A DNA stretch of 64,000 bases from Actinomycetota bacterium (lineage in GTDB: Bacteria > Actinomycetota > Actinomycetes > Actinomycetales > Dermatophilaceae), in assembly GCA_020161845.1 (NCBI GenBank), contig JAIUNK010000009.1, positions 1 through 64,000 of the forward strand. Reading direction: 5' to 3'. The notes beneath the pieces were generated by a model. It made no database searches. It saw only the letters and a list, made by a program, of their open reading frames with translations, and had not been told where the DNA came from. Position 1 is the stretch's first letter. The number at the start of each line of letters is the position of its first letter. The translations under genes and the position numbers were made by a program. Positions 15,436-23,759 of the stretch are shown here, one piece after another.

Positions 15436-16122
15436 GTGGGGGGCCTCGAAGGCAGTCGCCGCGATGTCGCAAGCGAAACGAGCTCGCAGCTCGAAGGAGT
15501 GCGGCCCATGGAGTCGCCCAGGATTGGCGAATTGGGCTTCAAAGAGCGGCCCGACTACGAGTTTCGCGCCAAATATGAGGATGAATACATCGAACCTCTG
15601 TCGCGACCCGCGGGAATCGAGCCATTCGATGATCCGCGGCGCACTGTCCAGCGCATTAACCCCGAATTCGAGAGCGGCCCTGAATACCAAACCAACTGCG
15701 CGGACTGCTCCCGGTGTTTCGAACGAACCTGGCGCGGTAGTGCGGAGGAGGCCGCCGGTCGGAGGCCCCTCTTCGTCACGGAGTCTGGGGACAACTACTG
15801 CGAGGGCGAGTATCAAGAACGCTTGGAGGAGTGGGCCGGCGCACCCTTCAAGCCGCTGGCCTCACCCGATCAGCTGCATGACCGGCTGGCGGGCAGCGGG
15901 CACGGCGCCAGCGCGATGATCGTGAGCTTCGGCCAGGACCGCAATGGCAGTCCTTACGCGCACGCCTACAATGCGGTCAACTACCGCGGACAGGTCACCG
16001 TCGTCGACGCCCAGGAGGGCATTGTTCCGGGCTGGAACTCGGAGTCGCTACACCCGGACCTGCCCTCGGGCGGGGAGCATTTCGCGATGGCGTGGGACAA
16101 GGAAGGGCGACGGATATGGTGA
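15436..16122 (+). CDS. Papain-fold toxin (glutamine deamidase, Tox-PL type)
   Basis: 228 residues from the GTG at 15436, behind a strong GGAAGGAG; an internal ATG (Met25) is the alternative. The C-terminal domain (about 80-200) has the Tox-PL signature: NCADCSRCFERTWRG with the probable nucleophile C88, AHAYNAVNYRG with H176, and VTVVDAQEG with D191. Such domains deamidate Gln of target proteins and are usual payloads of polymorphic toxins. Here there is no secretion, RHS or repeat module; the N-terminal 75 residues are charged and unstructured. The toxin would act inside the producing cell, like the effector of an abortive-infection system. It sits in the middle of the GTPase operon with its immunity gene. 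Confidence 0.8.
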   Translation: MGGLEGSRRDVASETSSQLEGVRPMESPRIGELGFKERPDYEFRAKYEDEYIEPLSRPAGIEPFDDPRRTVQRINPEFESGPEYQTNCADCSRCFERTWRGSAEEAAGRRPLFVTESGDNYCEGEYQERLEEWAGAPFKPLASPDQLHDRLAGSGHGASAMIVSFGQDRNGSPYAHAYNAVNYRGQVTVVDAQEGIVPGWNSESLHPDLPSGGEHFAMAWDKEGRRIW

Positions 16123-16361
16123 ATCCGATGTCGGAAGAGGGCGCGCGCGCGGCCCTCTCCGCAGTGCGCAGCCCCGCAGCCGACCCCAGCAAGTATGACG
16201 CCCGTCGACTGGAGGGTGGCTGGCTCTTCGGCTGGAGCGCATCGGCCGGAAGGCCGCCGATGGACACCCGGTCGTGGGTGGTGGCTGACACCGGTGAGGC
16301 GCGCCGGCTCACGCTCAAGGAGCTAGCGGAGGACGTGCTTCGCGGTCTGAACGGCGCCTGA
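16116..16361 (+). CDS. Probable immunity protein for the deamidase toxin
   Basis: 81 residues; the ATG at 16116 overlaps the toxin end, with AAGGAAGGG upstream. Sequence is helix, then GGWLFGWSAS, then SWVVADTGEARRL, then a helix: a small alpha/beta layout like several immunity-protein families, but no specific family is recognised. The call rests mainly on position: a small gene directly after, and overlapping, a toxin gene. Confidence 0.6.
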   Translation: MVNPMSEEGARAALSAVRSPAADPSKYDARRLEGGWLFGWSASAGRPPMDTRSWVVADTGEARRLTLKELAEDVLRGLNGA

Positions 16362-16368
16362 CGACCCC

Positions 16369-19134
16369 ATGAGACTCGCTGAACTTCTCGGCGCCCGACT
16401 CCCGCCGCTGCAACCCGAACCGCGCGCCGAGACCGTTCTCGATGCGTTGACCTGGGGGCCGTTCGCGGACGACCTGGCCGCACCGCCCCCACATCCGGAG
16501 TCCACGACATGGGTGCGGGTCACCGCGGCGCCGCCCGGGGGCGCGAACGTGGTCGGGCCGGTGGATCGCCTGCTCGACACACTCAGTGGGGGCACCACCC
16601 CGCTGGAGATCGTGATTCGGCGCACGGGCGGTTCCCCCGAGCTCTTGTTGGGTGCCGACGCCGCGACGGGGTTCCGCCTGCGCCAGGTCCTGACACCCGC
16701 CTGCGACGTCGTACCTGCGGCGACCCCCACCCTCGTCCAAGGGCTGGCGGCGGGCGTCGTCTTTCGGCTGCGACCCGAGACCGGAACCCCCGGCGGCTTG
16801 GCCGAAGCCGCCTTGCTGGAGCGGCTGGCGTCCGTGCCAGGTCCGTGGACCGTGCTCGTGCGGGCGTCCCCCGTCCCTGCGCGGGATCTCCTCGCGGCGG
16901 ACCGGGAGCTCGACCTGCTCGCCGACGCCGCGGCCGCCAGGACCGGCCGGACCGTGCAGATCGACCCGACGGCGTCGGTTGCCCAGGCCGCGCCCGGCTG
17001 GGACCGCGTGCTGCGCTGGGTCGACGCCCACCACGGCCATCTGTCGGAGGCAGCGGCCCACGGGGGCTGGCTCGCCGCGACCTGGGTCACGGCGCCCGGT
17101 CACGACGCCTTCGCCGAGGTGCTCAGCGCGCTCTATGGCGCTGTCCGCGGCGACGCAGGTCGGCGACTTGTCGCGGTGGACCTCGACCCGGACGTCGACG
17201 CACCCGAACCCGCCTCCCTGCTGACCTCGCGAGACCTGGCGCAGCTCGTGGGAACCCCGGCCACTTCGGTGCCCGGCCTGCGCGTCCGGCGAGCCCCTCC
17301 CGGGCACCGGCGGCCCGCCACGTCCGGCGACGCACTCGACCTCGGGACCTACTGGGGCACCGACCTCCCGGCAGCGATTTCCCTGTCCGACCTGGAGGGG
17401 CACGCGTTCGTGACGGGCACGACCGGGTCGGGGAAGACTACGACGCTGCACCGGCTTCTCCAGGAGGCTTGGAACCGGCGCCGCGTCCCGTTTCTCGTTA
17501 TCGACCCCGTCAAGGACGACTACTCATCGACCGCCGGCTCCTTCACCGACGGCTTGCAGGTGGTCACGGGGCGGGAGCTCTGCCTTGACGTCATGGCGCC
17601 CTGGCCGGGGGAGGACCCGGCGACGCACATCGCCCTGCTGGCACAGGCCTTCCGCGGGTCGTTCACGATGCCCTCCCCGACGCCGTACGTCGTCACCCAG
17701 CTCTTCGACGGCATCGCCATGCAGCCGGGAGGTCCGGCAGGCACCGATCTCTTCGACGTCCGCGACCGTCTGGCCGGTGTCGTCGACCGCCTGGGGTACG
17801 CACCGGAGGCGCACGCAAACATCCTCGCCTCCCTCACGACCCGTCTCAATGTCCTGCTAGCGCCGCTGCGCGCGCACCGGTTCGCCTGGTCGGACTCGAC
17901 CATGGTCGAGCAGCTCTTCCGGACCCCCACCGTCGTGACGCTCGCGGACCTTGCCGACGACGAGGAACGCTCCTTTGTCGTCCTCCTGCTCGCTCTCGCG
18001 ACGTGGGCGCACGCCCGAGCCCGACGCCGGCCCAAGCAGGTCCATCACCTCCTCGTCCTCGAAGAGGCCCACCGGATCCTGCCGGAGATCGGTTCGGGAC
18101 CGGCCGGGGAGGAGGCGGGCAGCGCCGGCAGCGTCTCCAGCCAGCTGATCTCCGCAATGCTGGCCGAGGCTCGCGGCTTCGGACAACAGGTGATCGTCGT
18201 GGACCAAAGCCCCGCGAAGGTCGACAGCAGCGTGTTGCGCAACACGAATACCAAGATCGTGCACCGGATCGTCCATCCCGAGGACCAGGAGCAAGTCGCG
18301 GCCGCGCTCGGCCTGGAGCCCCAGGACCGGATTGTGCTCGGGGCGTTGGACCGCGGTCAGGCCCTCATCTCGACCCGGCGCGAACCCAGCCCCCAGGCGG
18401 TCGCCGTCGCTCGCATGAGCCCGCCGAGCGATGGGGTGTCGACTGCTGCGCTGCGTCGCGTTCGGGTCGGTGGGACCTCGTGGCCCTGTTGCGCCGGCAA
18501 GGCGCCCGAAGGGCACTTTCGCGCCCGGGCCGGTGCAGCTCGCACACAGGCCGCGATCGCGCTATTCGTCATCGCCTGTCGCATCGGGCAGGGGGATGGT
18601 CACGCGGTACGTCGGGAGGTGTACGGCCCCCTGCGTGCCGCCGCCGCGACGCTCACCACCACCGAGGACTGCCTAAGCTGGGCGGGACTCCGACGGATGC
18701 TCACGTTGGAGCGGGAAGGCGGTCGATTCACCAGCTCTGCCGCCGTCGACCAGGCCCTTGGCGCCGGCTTCGAGATGTGGCGGGACCGAGCGCCGATCAC
18801 CGCGCAGAACGCGCACGACCTGGGCGCTAGCGGGACGGGCCGGCGGATGCTCTGTCCAGCCTGCGGAACCACCTGTGGGATCAGTGTCCCGGCCGGGGCG
18901 ATCCTCGCGGAGGCGCCGCGCACCGGGCTCGTGGCGCTCGCCGGCCCGGGCTGGCGTTCTGACATTCCCGACGTTGCCGCCTGGCTAGCAGACCAGCTTG
19001 CCGTGCTGACCAAGCTTCTCGGCCGGGAGAGCGCGACGACCGTTCTGGTCTGCCAGGTGCATCAGTCCGTTCGCCGCCACCGCCTGCCCGAGGACGTCGC
19101 TGGCTTGCTGTTGAAGCGTGCTGGCATGCGCTGA
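16369..19134 (+). CDS. HerA/FtsK-like ATPase of the block
   Basis: 921 residues, ATG 7 nt after the immunity gene. Residues 1-330 are specific to this protein. The RecA-like motor has Walker A GTTGSGKT (350-357) and Walker B LLVLEEAHR (about 558-566), then VIVVDQSPAKVDSSVLRNTN and HRIVHPEDQEQVAAALGL, as in HerA/VirB4-type ATPases (DUF87 class) that form hexamers and move DNA or protein. The C-terminal 220 residues add a helical part and a zinc ribbon (MLCPACGTTCG, about 830-838), again the motif seen in three other proteins of the block. HerA-type ATPases are frequent in phage-defence systems with a nuclease partner; here the partner is absent and GTPases and a deamidase are present instead. 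Confidence 0.82.
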   Translation: MRLAELLGARLPPLQPEPRAETVLDALTWGPFADDLAAPPPHPESTTWVRVTAAPPGGANVVGPVDRLLDTLSGGTTPLEIVIRRTGGSPELLLGADAATGFRLRQVLTPACDVVPAATPTLVQGLAAGVVFRLRPETGTPGGLAEAALLERLASVPGPWTVLVRASPVPARDLLAADRELDLLADAAAARTGRTVQIDPTASVAQAAPGWDRVLRWVDAHHGHLSEAAAHGGWLAATWVTAPGHDAFAEVLSALYGAVRGDAGRRLVAVDLDPDVDAPEPASLLTSRDLAQLVGTPATSVPGLRVRRAPPGHRRPATSGDALDLGTYWGTDLPAAISLSDLEGHAFVTGTTGSGKTTTLHRLLQEAWNRRRVPFLVIDPVKDDYSSTAGSFTDGLQVVTGRELCLDVMAPWPGEDPATHIALLAQAFRGSFTMPSPTPYVVTQLFDGIAMQPGGPAGTDLFDVRDRLAGVVDRLGYAPEAHANILASLTTRLNVLLAPLRAHRFAWSDSTMVEQLFRTPTVVTLADLADDEERSFVVLLLALATWAHARARRRPKQVHHLLVLEEAHRILPEIGSGPAGEEAGSAGSVSSQLISAMLAEARGFGQQVIVVDQSPAKVDSSVLRNTNTKIVHRIVHPEDQEQVAAALGLEPQDRIVLGALDRGQALISTRREPSPQAVAVARMSPPSDGVSTAALRRVRVGGTSWPCCAGKAPEGHFRARAGAARTQAAIALFVIACRIGQGDGHAVRREVYGPLRAAAATLTTTEDCLSWAGLRRMLTLEREGGRFTSSAAVDQALGAGFEMWRDRAPITAQNAHDLGASGTGRRMLCPACGTTCGISVPAGAILAEAPRTGLVALAGPGWRSDIPDVAAWLADQLAVLTKLLGRESATTVLVCQVHQSVRRHRLPEDVAGLLLKRAGMR

Positions 19135-19175
19135 CCCCTGACCCCTGCCCCCTGACCCCCTGACCCCCTGACCCC
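19132..19175 (+). repeat. TGACCCC short tandem repeat
   Basis: Six or so imperfect TGACCCC(C/T) units begin at the stop codon of the ATPase gene and run into the 91-bp gap before Hsp70-2. In-phase slippage here would not affect a protein but may alter spacing to the downstream gene. Confidence 0.7.
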
Positions 19176-19225
19176 AGCCGCCCGGCCCACCGTTCAGATC
19201 ATCGCGAGGATCTCGAGGACACTGC

Positions 19226-20821
19226 ATGACATCACCCGCGCCAGTCATTGGAATCGACCTTGGAACGACGTACTCCGCGGTCGCGCACGTCGACAGCGAC
19301 AGCCAGGTGCGCGTGATCCCCAACGCGGAAGGGCGTCTGCTCACAGCCTCGGCGGTGTACTTCGACCCCGACGGGTCCGTCGTCGTCGGAGACGCCGCCA
19401 AGGTGCGGGACGCGACCGATCCGGACCGCACGGTCATCGGCATCAAGCGCTGGATGGGCAAAGACCATGTCCGCTGGATCGACGACCAGGAGTACCGACC
19501 GGAGGCCATCTCCGCGGTGATCCTGCGCAGCCTCGTCGTGAGCGCGGCAGCGGATCTCGGCTGCTCGCCGGACGCATTCTCGGCGGTCATCACGGTGCCC
19601 GCCTATTTCGGGGTTGCCGAACGGGAGGCCACCGCGGCGGCCGCCCGGATCGCCGGGATCCGGTGCCTGGACCTCGTGGCTGAGCCCGTCGCGGCCGCGC
19701 TGTCCTTTGGGGTGCGTACGGGCGTCCAAGGGAGCGTCCTCGTCTACGACCTCGGAGGCGGCACTTTCGACGCGACGGTCGTAGCCCTCGGCCCCTCCGG
19801 CCCAGTGGTGGCCTCTGTCGACGGCTCCACCGAACTCGGCGGCCTGAACTTCGACGAGCGCCTGGTGGGCCTGGTCAGCGTGTCCTTTGCGCACGTGAGT
19901 GGCGCAGACGTGGTAGACGACGAGGCCGTGGAGAGCGCGGTCTGGTCCGGAGTGGAGGACCTGAAGCGCTCGCTCAGCCGGGCCGATCGAGCCGTCCTCA
20001 CCGTCGACGTTCCTGGGCAGCGGACGCGCGTTTCGGTGACCCGAGAGCAGTTCGAGAAGGAGTGCGCTGACCTGCTCGCCCTCAGCCTGGACATCACGGA
20101 CCGAGCGATTGCAGCCGCGGGCAGGGGGGTGCCGCGTCCGGCCGTCGCCGTGCTCGTTGGCGGCTCGACCCGGATGCCGATGGTTGCCGAGGCGTTGGGG
20201 CGGCGCTTCGGCCTCCCCGTGCGGGTCGATGAACCGGACCTCGCCGTGGCCAAAGGTGCCGCGATCCACGCCGCGGCGCTCGCGGATGTCCTGCCCCGGC
20301 TCGGTCCCGGTCCGAGTGCGTCCGGCGCGCCTCCCACGGCGGCATTGCGGCTGGCCGGGGCCAAAGCGGTGGCAACGGTGTTGCCGCGGGCCCTGGGCAT
20401 CAAGCTCCACGACAGCGCCGATCCGAGCGGGGAGAGGGTCCTGGTGCACCACATCATTGGGGCCAACACCCCACTGCCTGTTGAGGGCGCGACATTCACC
20501 TGCGCCACCGTTCTCAACGACCAGGACCGGATCAGAATCGAGCTGATGGAGCAGGCCGGCGCCGTAGCCTCCCCGGAACTCGTTCATCACCGTCGGGTGT
20601 TGGACGGCGAGATCACCGGGGTACCGGCCGGACTGCGGGCCGGCTCGCCGATCGAGATCACCCTCGAGGTATCGCTGGCGGGCCAGATCACGTGCATCGC
20701 CACCGAACCGCGAAGTGGGAAACGCCTGGAGCTGACGTCGTACATGGACGGCGTTGCCGACGGGACGGAGGAGGCCGCCCAGCGGTCTCGCGTGAATCGC
20801 CTTGTGTTGCGGGAGAACTGA
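19226..20821 (+). CDS. Hsp70-family chaperone 2 of the block
   Basis: 531 residues, ATG with CGAGGA upstream. Complete nucleotide-binding domain: IDLGTTYSAVAH (10-21), VPAYFG, DLGGGTFD (from 175), VGGSTRMPM. A short beta-rich C-terminal part follows (ALGIKLHD, then VEGATFTCATVLNDQ, then GSPIEITLEVS). Like Hsp70-1 it lacks the lid and tail of DnaK. The two are clearly related (same VVG, IKR, TVPAYFG, EPVAAALS path) but far diverged, which suggests different clients or a hetero-pair. It is placed at the other end of the operon, with a VWA protein one nt after its stop. Confidence 0.9.
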   Translation: MTSPAPVIGIDLGTTYSAVAHVDSDSQVRVIPNAEGRLLTASAVYFDPDGSVVVGDAAKVRDATDPDRTVIGIKRWMGKDHVRWIDDQEYRPEAISAVILRSLVVSAAADLGCSPDAFSAVITVPAYFGVAEREATAAAARIAGIRCLDLVAEPVAAALSFGVRTGVQGSVLVYDLGGGTFDATVVALGPSGPVVASVDGSTELGGLNFDERLVGLVSVSFAHVSGADVVDDEAVESAVWSGVEDLKRSLSRADRAVLTVDVPGQRTRVSVTREQFEKECADLLALSLDITDRAIAAAGRGVPRPAVAVLVGGSTRMPMVAEALGRRFGLPVRVDEPDLAVAKGAAIHAAALADVLPRLGPGPSASGAPPTAALRLAGAKAVATVLPRALGIKLHDSADPSGERVLVHHIIGANTPLPVEGATFTCATVLNDQDRIRIELMEQAGAVASPELVHHRRVLDGEITGVPAGLRAGSPIEITLEVSLAGQITCIATEPRSGKRLELTSYMDGVADGTEEAAQRSRVNRLVLREN

Positions 20822-20822
20822 C

Positions 20823-21434
20823 ATGTCGACCTGGATGAAGAAGCGGTTCGAGTCGGTCGGAGTGACCCAGTATCCGGTCGGCGAGCATCTGCCCGCCGTT
20901 CAGCAGCGCTTCGGCGGCACCGTCATCCTCGCCCTCGACGTCAGCGGGTCGATGTCCGGTGGACCGCTTCGCGACGCCGTCGCTGGGGGACAGCGCTTCA
21001 TCACCGAGGCCCTGGAGGGGAACTACGCCGTCGGCGTGGTGCTGTGGCACCACGACGTGGCGGCGAGACTGGCCCCGTGCCACGATCGTCGCCTCCTGCA
21101 GGGGTTCTTGGGTGCGGCCCACTCGACCGGGGGCACGAACGTCGTGCCGGCCCTGAGGTACTGCGGCAGCGTCCTGGAGCCGCTCACCGGTGACCGGGTC
21201 ATCGCGCTCTTTGGGGACGGCGACCTCGGCTCACCGCAGGAGGCCAAACGGGTGGCCGGCGAGATCGCTGCTACCGGGATCCGCATCATCACCCTCGGTC
21301 TCGGCCATGACAGCGCCAGCCACCTGGACGTCATCTCCACCGAGGAGCTGGCCGCTCCGCGAGTGGCATCCGCAGAGACGCTGGCCGAGGATATCGCGGG
21401 TCTGCGCTCGGGGCTGCTGCGCCGGGTCCGCTGA
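20823..21434 (+). CDS. VWA-domain protein
   Basis: 203 residues from the ATG at 20823, one nt after the Hsp70-2 stop. A single von Willebrand A domain with an intact metal site: DVSGSMS (from D39), a Thr in STGGTNV and an Asp in ALFGDGDLG. The first 25 residues (MKKRFESVG, then QYPVGEHLPAVQQRF) are extra. VWA proteins with this site bind partner proteins through a Mg ion and are common adaptors next to AAA+ or GTPase modules. It closes the operon; repeat B starts 39 bp after its stop. No membrane segment or export signal. Confidence 0.88.
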   Translation: MSTWMKKRFESVGVTQYPVGEHLPAVQQRFGGTVILALDVSGSMSGGPLRDAVAGGQRFITEALEGNYAVGVVLWHHDVAARLAPCHDRRLLQGFLGAAHSTGGTNVVPALRYCGSVLEPLTGDRVIALFGDGDLGSPQEAKRVAGEIAATGIRIITLGLGHDSASHLDVISTEELAAPRVASAETLAEDIAGLRSGLLRRVR

Positions 21435-21472
21435 CCAGGGGATCGGGGGTCCTCTGGGACTCGATCTCTCTC

Positions 21473-21621
21473 GTTGCGGCGAAAGGCGGCGCAGGCGTCC
21501 CCTTTTGCCGCAATCAGTCGGCTGCTGAGCGACCGAGCGGGCCGAATCACCGAGACGGCCCGCCGCGCGCCAGGGCGCACGGCGGGCCGCTGTCGCGACG
21601 GACGTGTCCGAGGACGGAACC
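21473..21621 (+). repeat. Direct repeat B, two-hairpin element (right flank of the GTPase block)
   Basis: Second copy of repeat A. Stem 1 is TTGCGGCGAAAGG (21474-21486... read from T21474) with CCTTTTGCCGCAA, so the outer C-G pair of copy A is T-A here and an inner G-C is A-T: paired changes. Stem 2 is perfect here: CGGCCCGCCG with CGGCGGGCCG. It lies 39 bp after the VWA stop, so it may also end transcription of the operon. Confidence 0.85.
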
Positions 21622-21814
21622 GACGGACCCCTAAGACGCCCAGGGCGCCGGTCCCGGTCTGCGAGGTCCCAGGGAGCCTCTGGTGCAAAAGCACCACCGC
21701 GACACGTGGTCTCCGCGCGACGTTTCTCACTCTGCCACTTCGATCGGGGCGTACGCCCGAATTGCCGTGCGAAACGCGGGATATCCCGCCTCCGAAGAGC
21801 GGCCCGGCACGCAT

Positions 21815-21845
21815 CGAGGCCCCCACCCAAAGGGTGGGGGCCTCG
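21815..21845. terminator. Strong 14-bp hairpin between convergent genes
   Basis: Perfect stem CGAGGCCCCCACCC (21815-21828) and GGGTGGGGGCCTCG (21832-21845) with an AAA loop. It lies between two genes that point at each other (VWA + and permease -), so it probably stops transcription from both sides. There is no T-run, as usual in actinobacteria. Confidence 0.75.
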
Positions 21846-22039
21846 ACGGTCATCCCTGGCGCGTCACCGCCAGATTGCCGCCCCTGGCGAAGGCGGCTCT
21901 CCCAGGATACAGGACGGGTGACCAAGAGCGACAGCCTGTCGCCGCGACCGGCGGTTTCGACGTGTGGCGGTGTGTGTGGCGGTGTGCCATTCCTCAGGAA
22001 TCCGCGGAACCGGCCGCCGGCGCCAGGGTTGCCGGGGGG

Positions 22040-23533
22040 TCAGTGCGTGTGCGCGTCGTCGTGCTCCGCCGCATGCCCGTGCTTGGCCAGTCGGGCGCTC
22101 CGATGCGAATAGCCGAAGTAGATGAAGAATCCGAGCGCCATCCAGATGAGGAACCGGAACCACGTCTCGACCGACAGGTTCAGCGTCAGCCACAGGCACG
22201 CCAGCGCGGACAGCACGGGCAGCACGGGGCTGAGCGGCACCGTGAACGAGCGCTTGAGGTCGGGGCGCTTCTTGCGCAGCACCGGCACCGCCAGCGAGAC
22301 CAGGATGAACGCGGTCAGCGTGCCGATGTTGACCATCTGTTCCAGGTTTCCGATGGGGGTGAACGCGGCCACGAACGCCACTGTCGTACCGATCGCGATC
22401 GTCAGCTTGACCGGCGTGCCGGTCTTGGCGTTGGTGCGGCCCCAGCTGGACGGCAGCAGCCAGTCGCGGCACATCGCGAACATGACGCGGGTCGCGCCGA
22501 TCATCAGCGTCATGACGACCGTGCACAGACCGGCCACGGCGCCGGCGGCGATGAGGGTGGCATAAGCGGGCTTGCCCACGTCCTCGAACGCGGTCGCCAG
22601 CGCGGCCTGCGGGTTGATGTGGTCGTAATGCACCATGCCGGTGATGACCAGGGCCACCGCGATGTAGAGGATCGTGCAGATGACCAGCGAGGCGATGATG
22701 CCGATCGGCAGGTCTCGCTGCGGGTTCTCGGCCTCCTCGGCGGTGGTCGCGACGACGTCGAAGCCGATGTAGGCGAAGAACACGATGGAGGCGCCGGCGA
22801 AGATGCCGCCCCAGCCGTACGTCGTGGGGGAGAAGCCCGAGATCACCTGAATGAGCGGGGAGGTCAGCCAGTCACCGCCGACGGTGGCGGCCGGCACCGG
22901 GTCGGGAATGAACGGGGCGTAGTTCGCCGTGTTGACGTAGGCCAGGCCGGCCACGATGACGAAGAGCACCACGAACAGCTTGAGCGCCACGAGCACGAGG
23001 TTGACCCGCAGCGATTCCTTGATGCCGTAGGCCACCAGCGCGGTCAGGACGATCACCAGCAGGAATGCGGGAGCGTCGAAGGTGGCGCCGGGCGCGATGC
23101 TCTCCGGCCAGGTGATCCCGATCCTCTTCAGGAAGACCACGAAGTACTGCGACCAGCCCTGGGCCACGACGCTCGCGCCGAGCATCATCTCCAAGAGGAG
23201 GTCCCAGCCGATGATCCAGGCGACGATCTCGCCGAGGGTGGCATAGGAGAAGGTATACGCCGACCCCGCCACCGGCACCGTGGACGCGAACTCCGCATAG
23301 CACAACGCCGCCAAACCGCAGGCGAGCGCGGCGGCGGCGAAGCTGATGACGATGGCCGGGCCGGCGTACGCCTGAGCCGCCCGGCCCGTCAGCGTGAAGA
23401 TTCCGGCGCCGATGATGACGCCGATGCCGAAGACGGTCAGGTCCACTGCGCTCAGGCGCCGTTTGAGATGAAACTCTGCTTCGTCGGTCTCTGCGATCGA
23501 TTGCTCGATCGTCTTGGTCCGCATGATGCTCAT
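22040..23533 (-). CDS. APC-family amino acid permease (cationic amino acid transporter type)
   Basis: 497 residues; start ATG at 23533 with AAGGAGC a few nt upstream. About twelve membrane helices. The N-terminus LSAVDLTVFGIGVIIGAGIF is the substrate-binding first helix of the APC superfamily, followed by YAEFASTVPVAGSAYTFSY and FFAYIGFDVVATTAEEAENP, as in CAT-type transporters. It should import amino acids with H+ or by exchange across the cytoplasmic membrane. The C-terminal tail is His-rich (HGHAAEHDDAHTH), a possible metal-binding end. Upstream lies a tandem 19-bp repeat that may be an operator. Confidence 0.9.
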   Translation of the reverse strand: MSIMRTKTIEQSIAETDEAEFHLKRRLSAVDLTVFGIGVIIGAGIFTLTGRAAQAYAGPAIVISFAAAALACGLAALCYAEFASTVPVAGSAYTFSYATLGEIVAWIIGWDLLLEMMLGASVVAQGWSQYFVVFLKRIGITWPESIAPGATFDAPAFLLVIVLTALVAYGIKESLRVNLVLVALKLFVVLFVIVAGLAYVNTANYAPFIPDPVPAATVGGDWLTSPLIQVISGFSPTTYGWGGIFAGASIVFFAYIGFDVVATTAEEAENPQRDLPIGIIASLVICTILYIAVALVITGMVHYDHINPQAALATAFEDVGKPAYATLIAAGAVAGLCTVVMTLMIGATRVMFAMCRDWLLPSSWGRTNAKTGTPVKLTIAIGTTVAFVAAFTPIGNLEQMVNIGTLTAFILVSLAVPVLRKKRPDLKRSFTVPLSPVLPVLSALACLWLTLNLSVETWFRFLIWMALGFFIYFGYSHRSARLAKHGHAAEHDDAHTH

Positions 23534-23546
23534 GGCGGGGCTCCTT

Positions 23547-23584
23547 GATTGGACGGTTGGGCGCCGATTGGACGGTTGGGCGCC
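23547..23584 (-). repeat. Two 19-bp tandem units upstream of the permease
   Basis: GATTGGACGGTTGGGCGCC occurs twice in direct succession (23547-23565, 23566-23584), just beyond the Shine-Dalgarno of the permease gene. It lies in the 5' leader or promoter on the - strand; a regulator-binding site or a recent slippage duplication are both possible. Confidence 0.6.
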
Positions 23585-23759
23585 GGTCGGCACACGTCGA
23601 CACGCGCGCGTGAGGCTACTCCCCCCGCCGCGGCAGACGTCGCCGAACTGGTCAGTAATTGATTCGTGGCGCGGCCCGGTGGCGTCTCGCGCACGGTGAG
23701 CGGTACGCCGTGTGCCGCTTCCCGGGCGCGTCGCCCCATGGTCCAGGCCGTCCGCCTTG

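Larger units (their letters stand above)
3160..21621 (+). other. Candidate genomic island bounded by 150-bp direct repeats
   Basis: Thirteen same-strand coding sequences between direct repeats A and B, next to a DUF222/HNH gene, a toxin-antitoxin pair and an amidase remnant on the left, and housekeeping genes on the right. No integrase, transposase or tRNA attachment site is visible inside. The over-represented octamer GTACGTCG/CGACGTAC occurs inside (for example 7990, 10025, 12902, 14726, 17685, 18607, 19266) at about the same density as outside, so the DNA is either native or comes from a close relative. Confidence 0.5.
21435..22039 (+). other. Gene-free gap after the GTPase block
   Basis: 605 bp between the VWA gene and the convergent permease gene. 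It contains repeat B (21473-21621) and the strong hairpin at 21815-21845. The rest (about 21622-21814 and 21846-22039) shows no convincing gene on either strand. Confidence 0.6.

Noticed and set aside
3160-21621. Insertion sequence or prophage as the carrier of the block
   Set aside because: No transposase, integrase, portal or capsid gene and no tRNA attachment site can be seen inside or at the ends.
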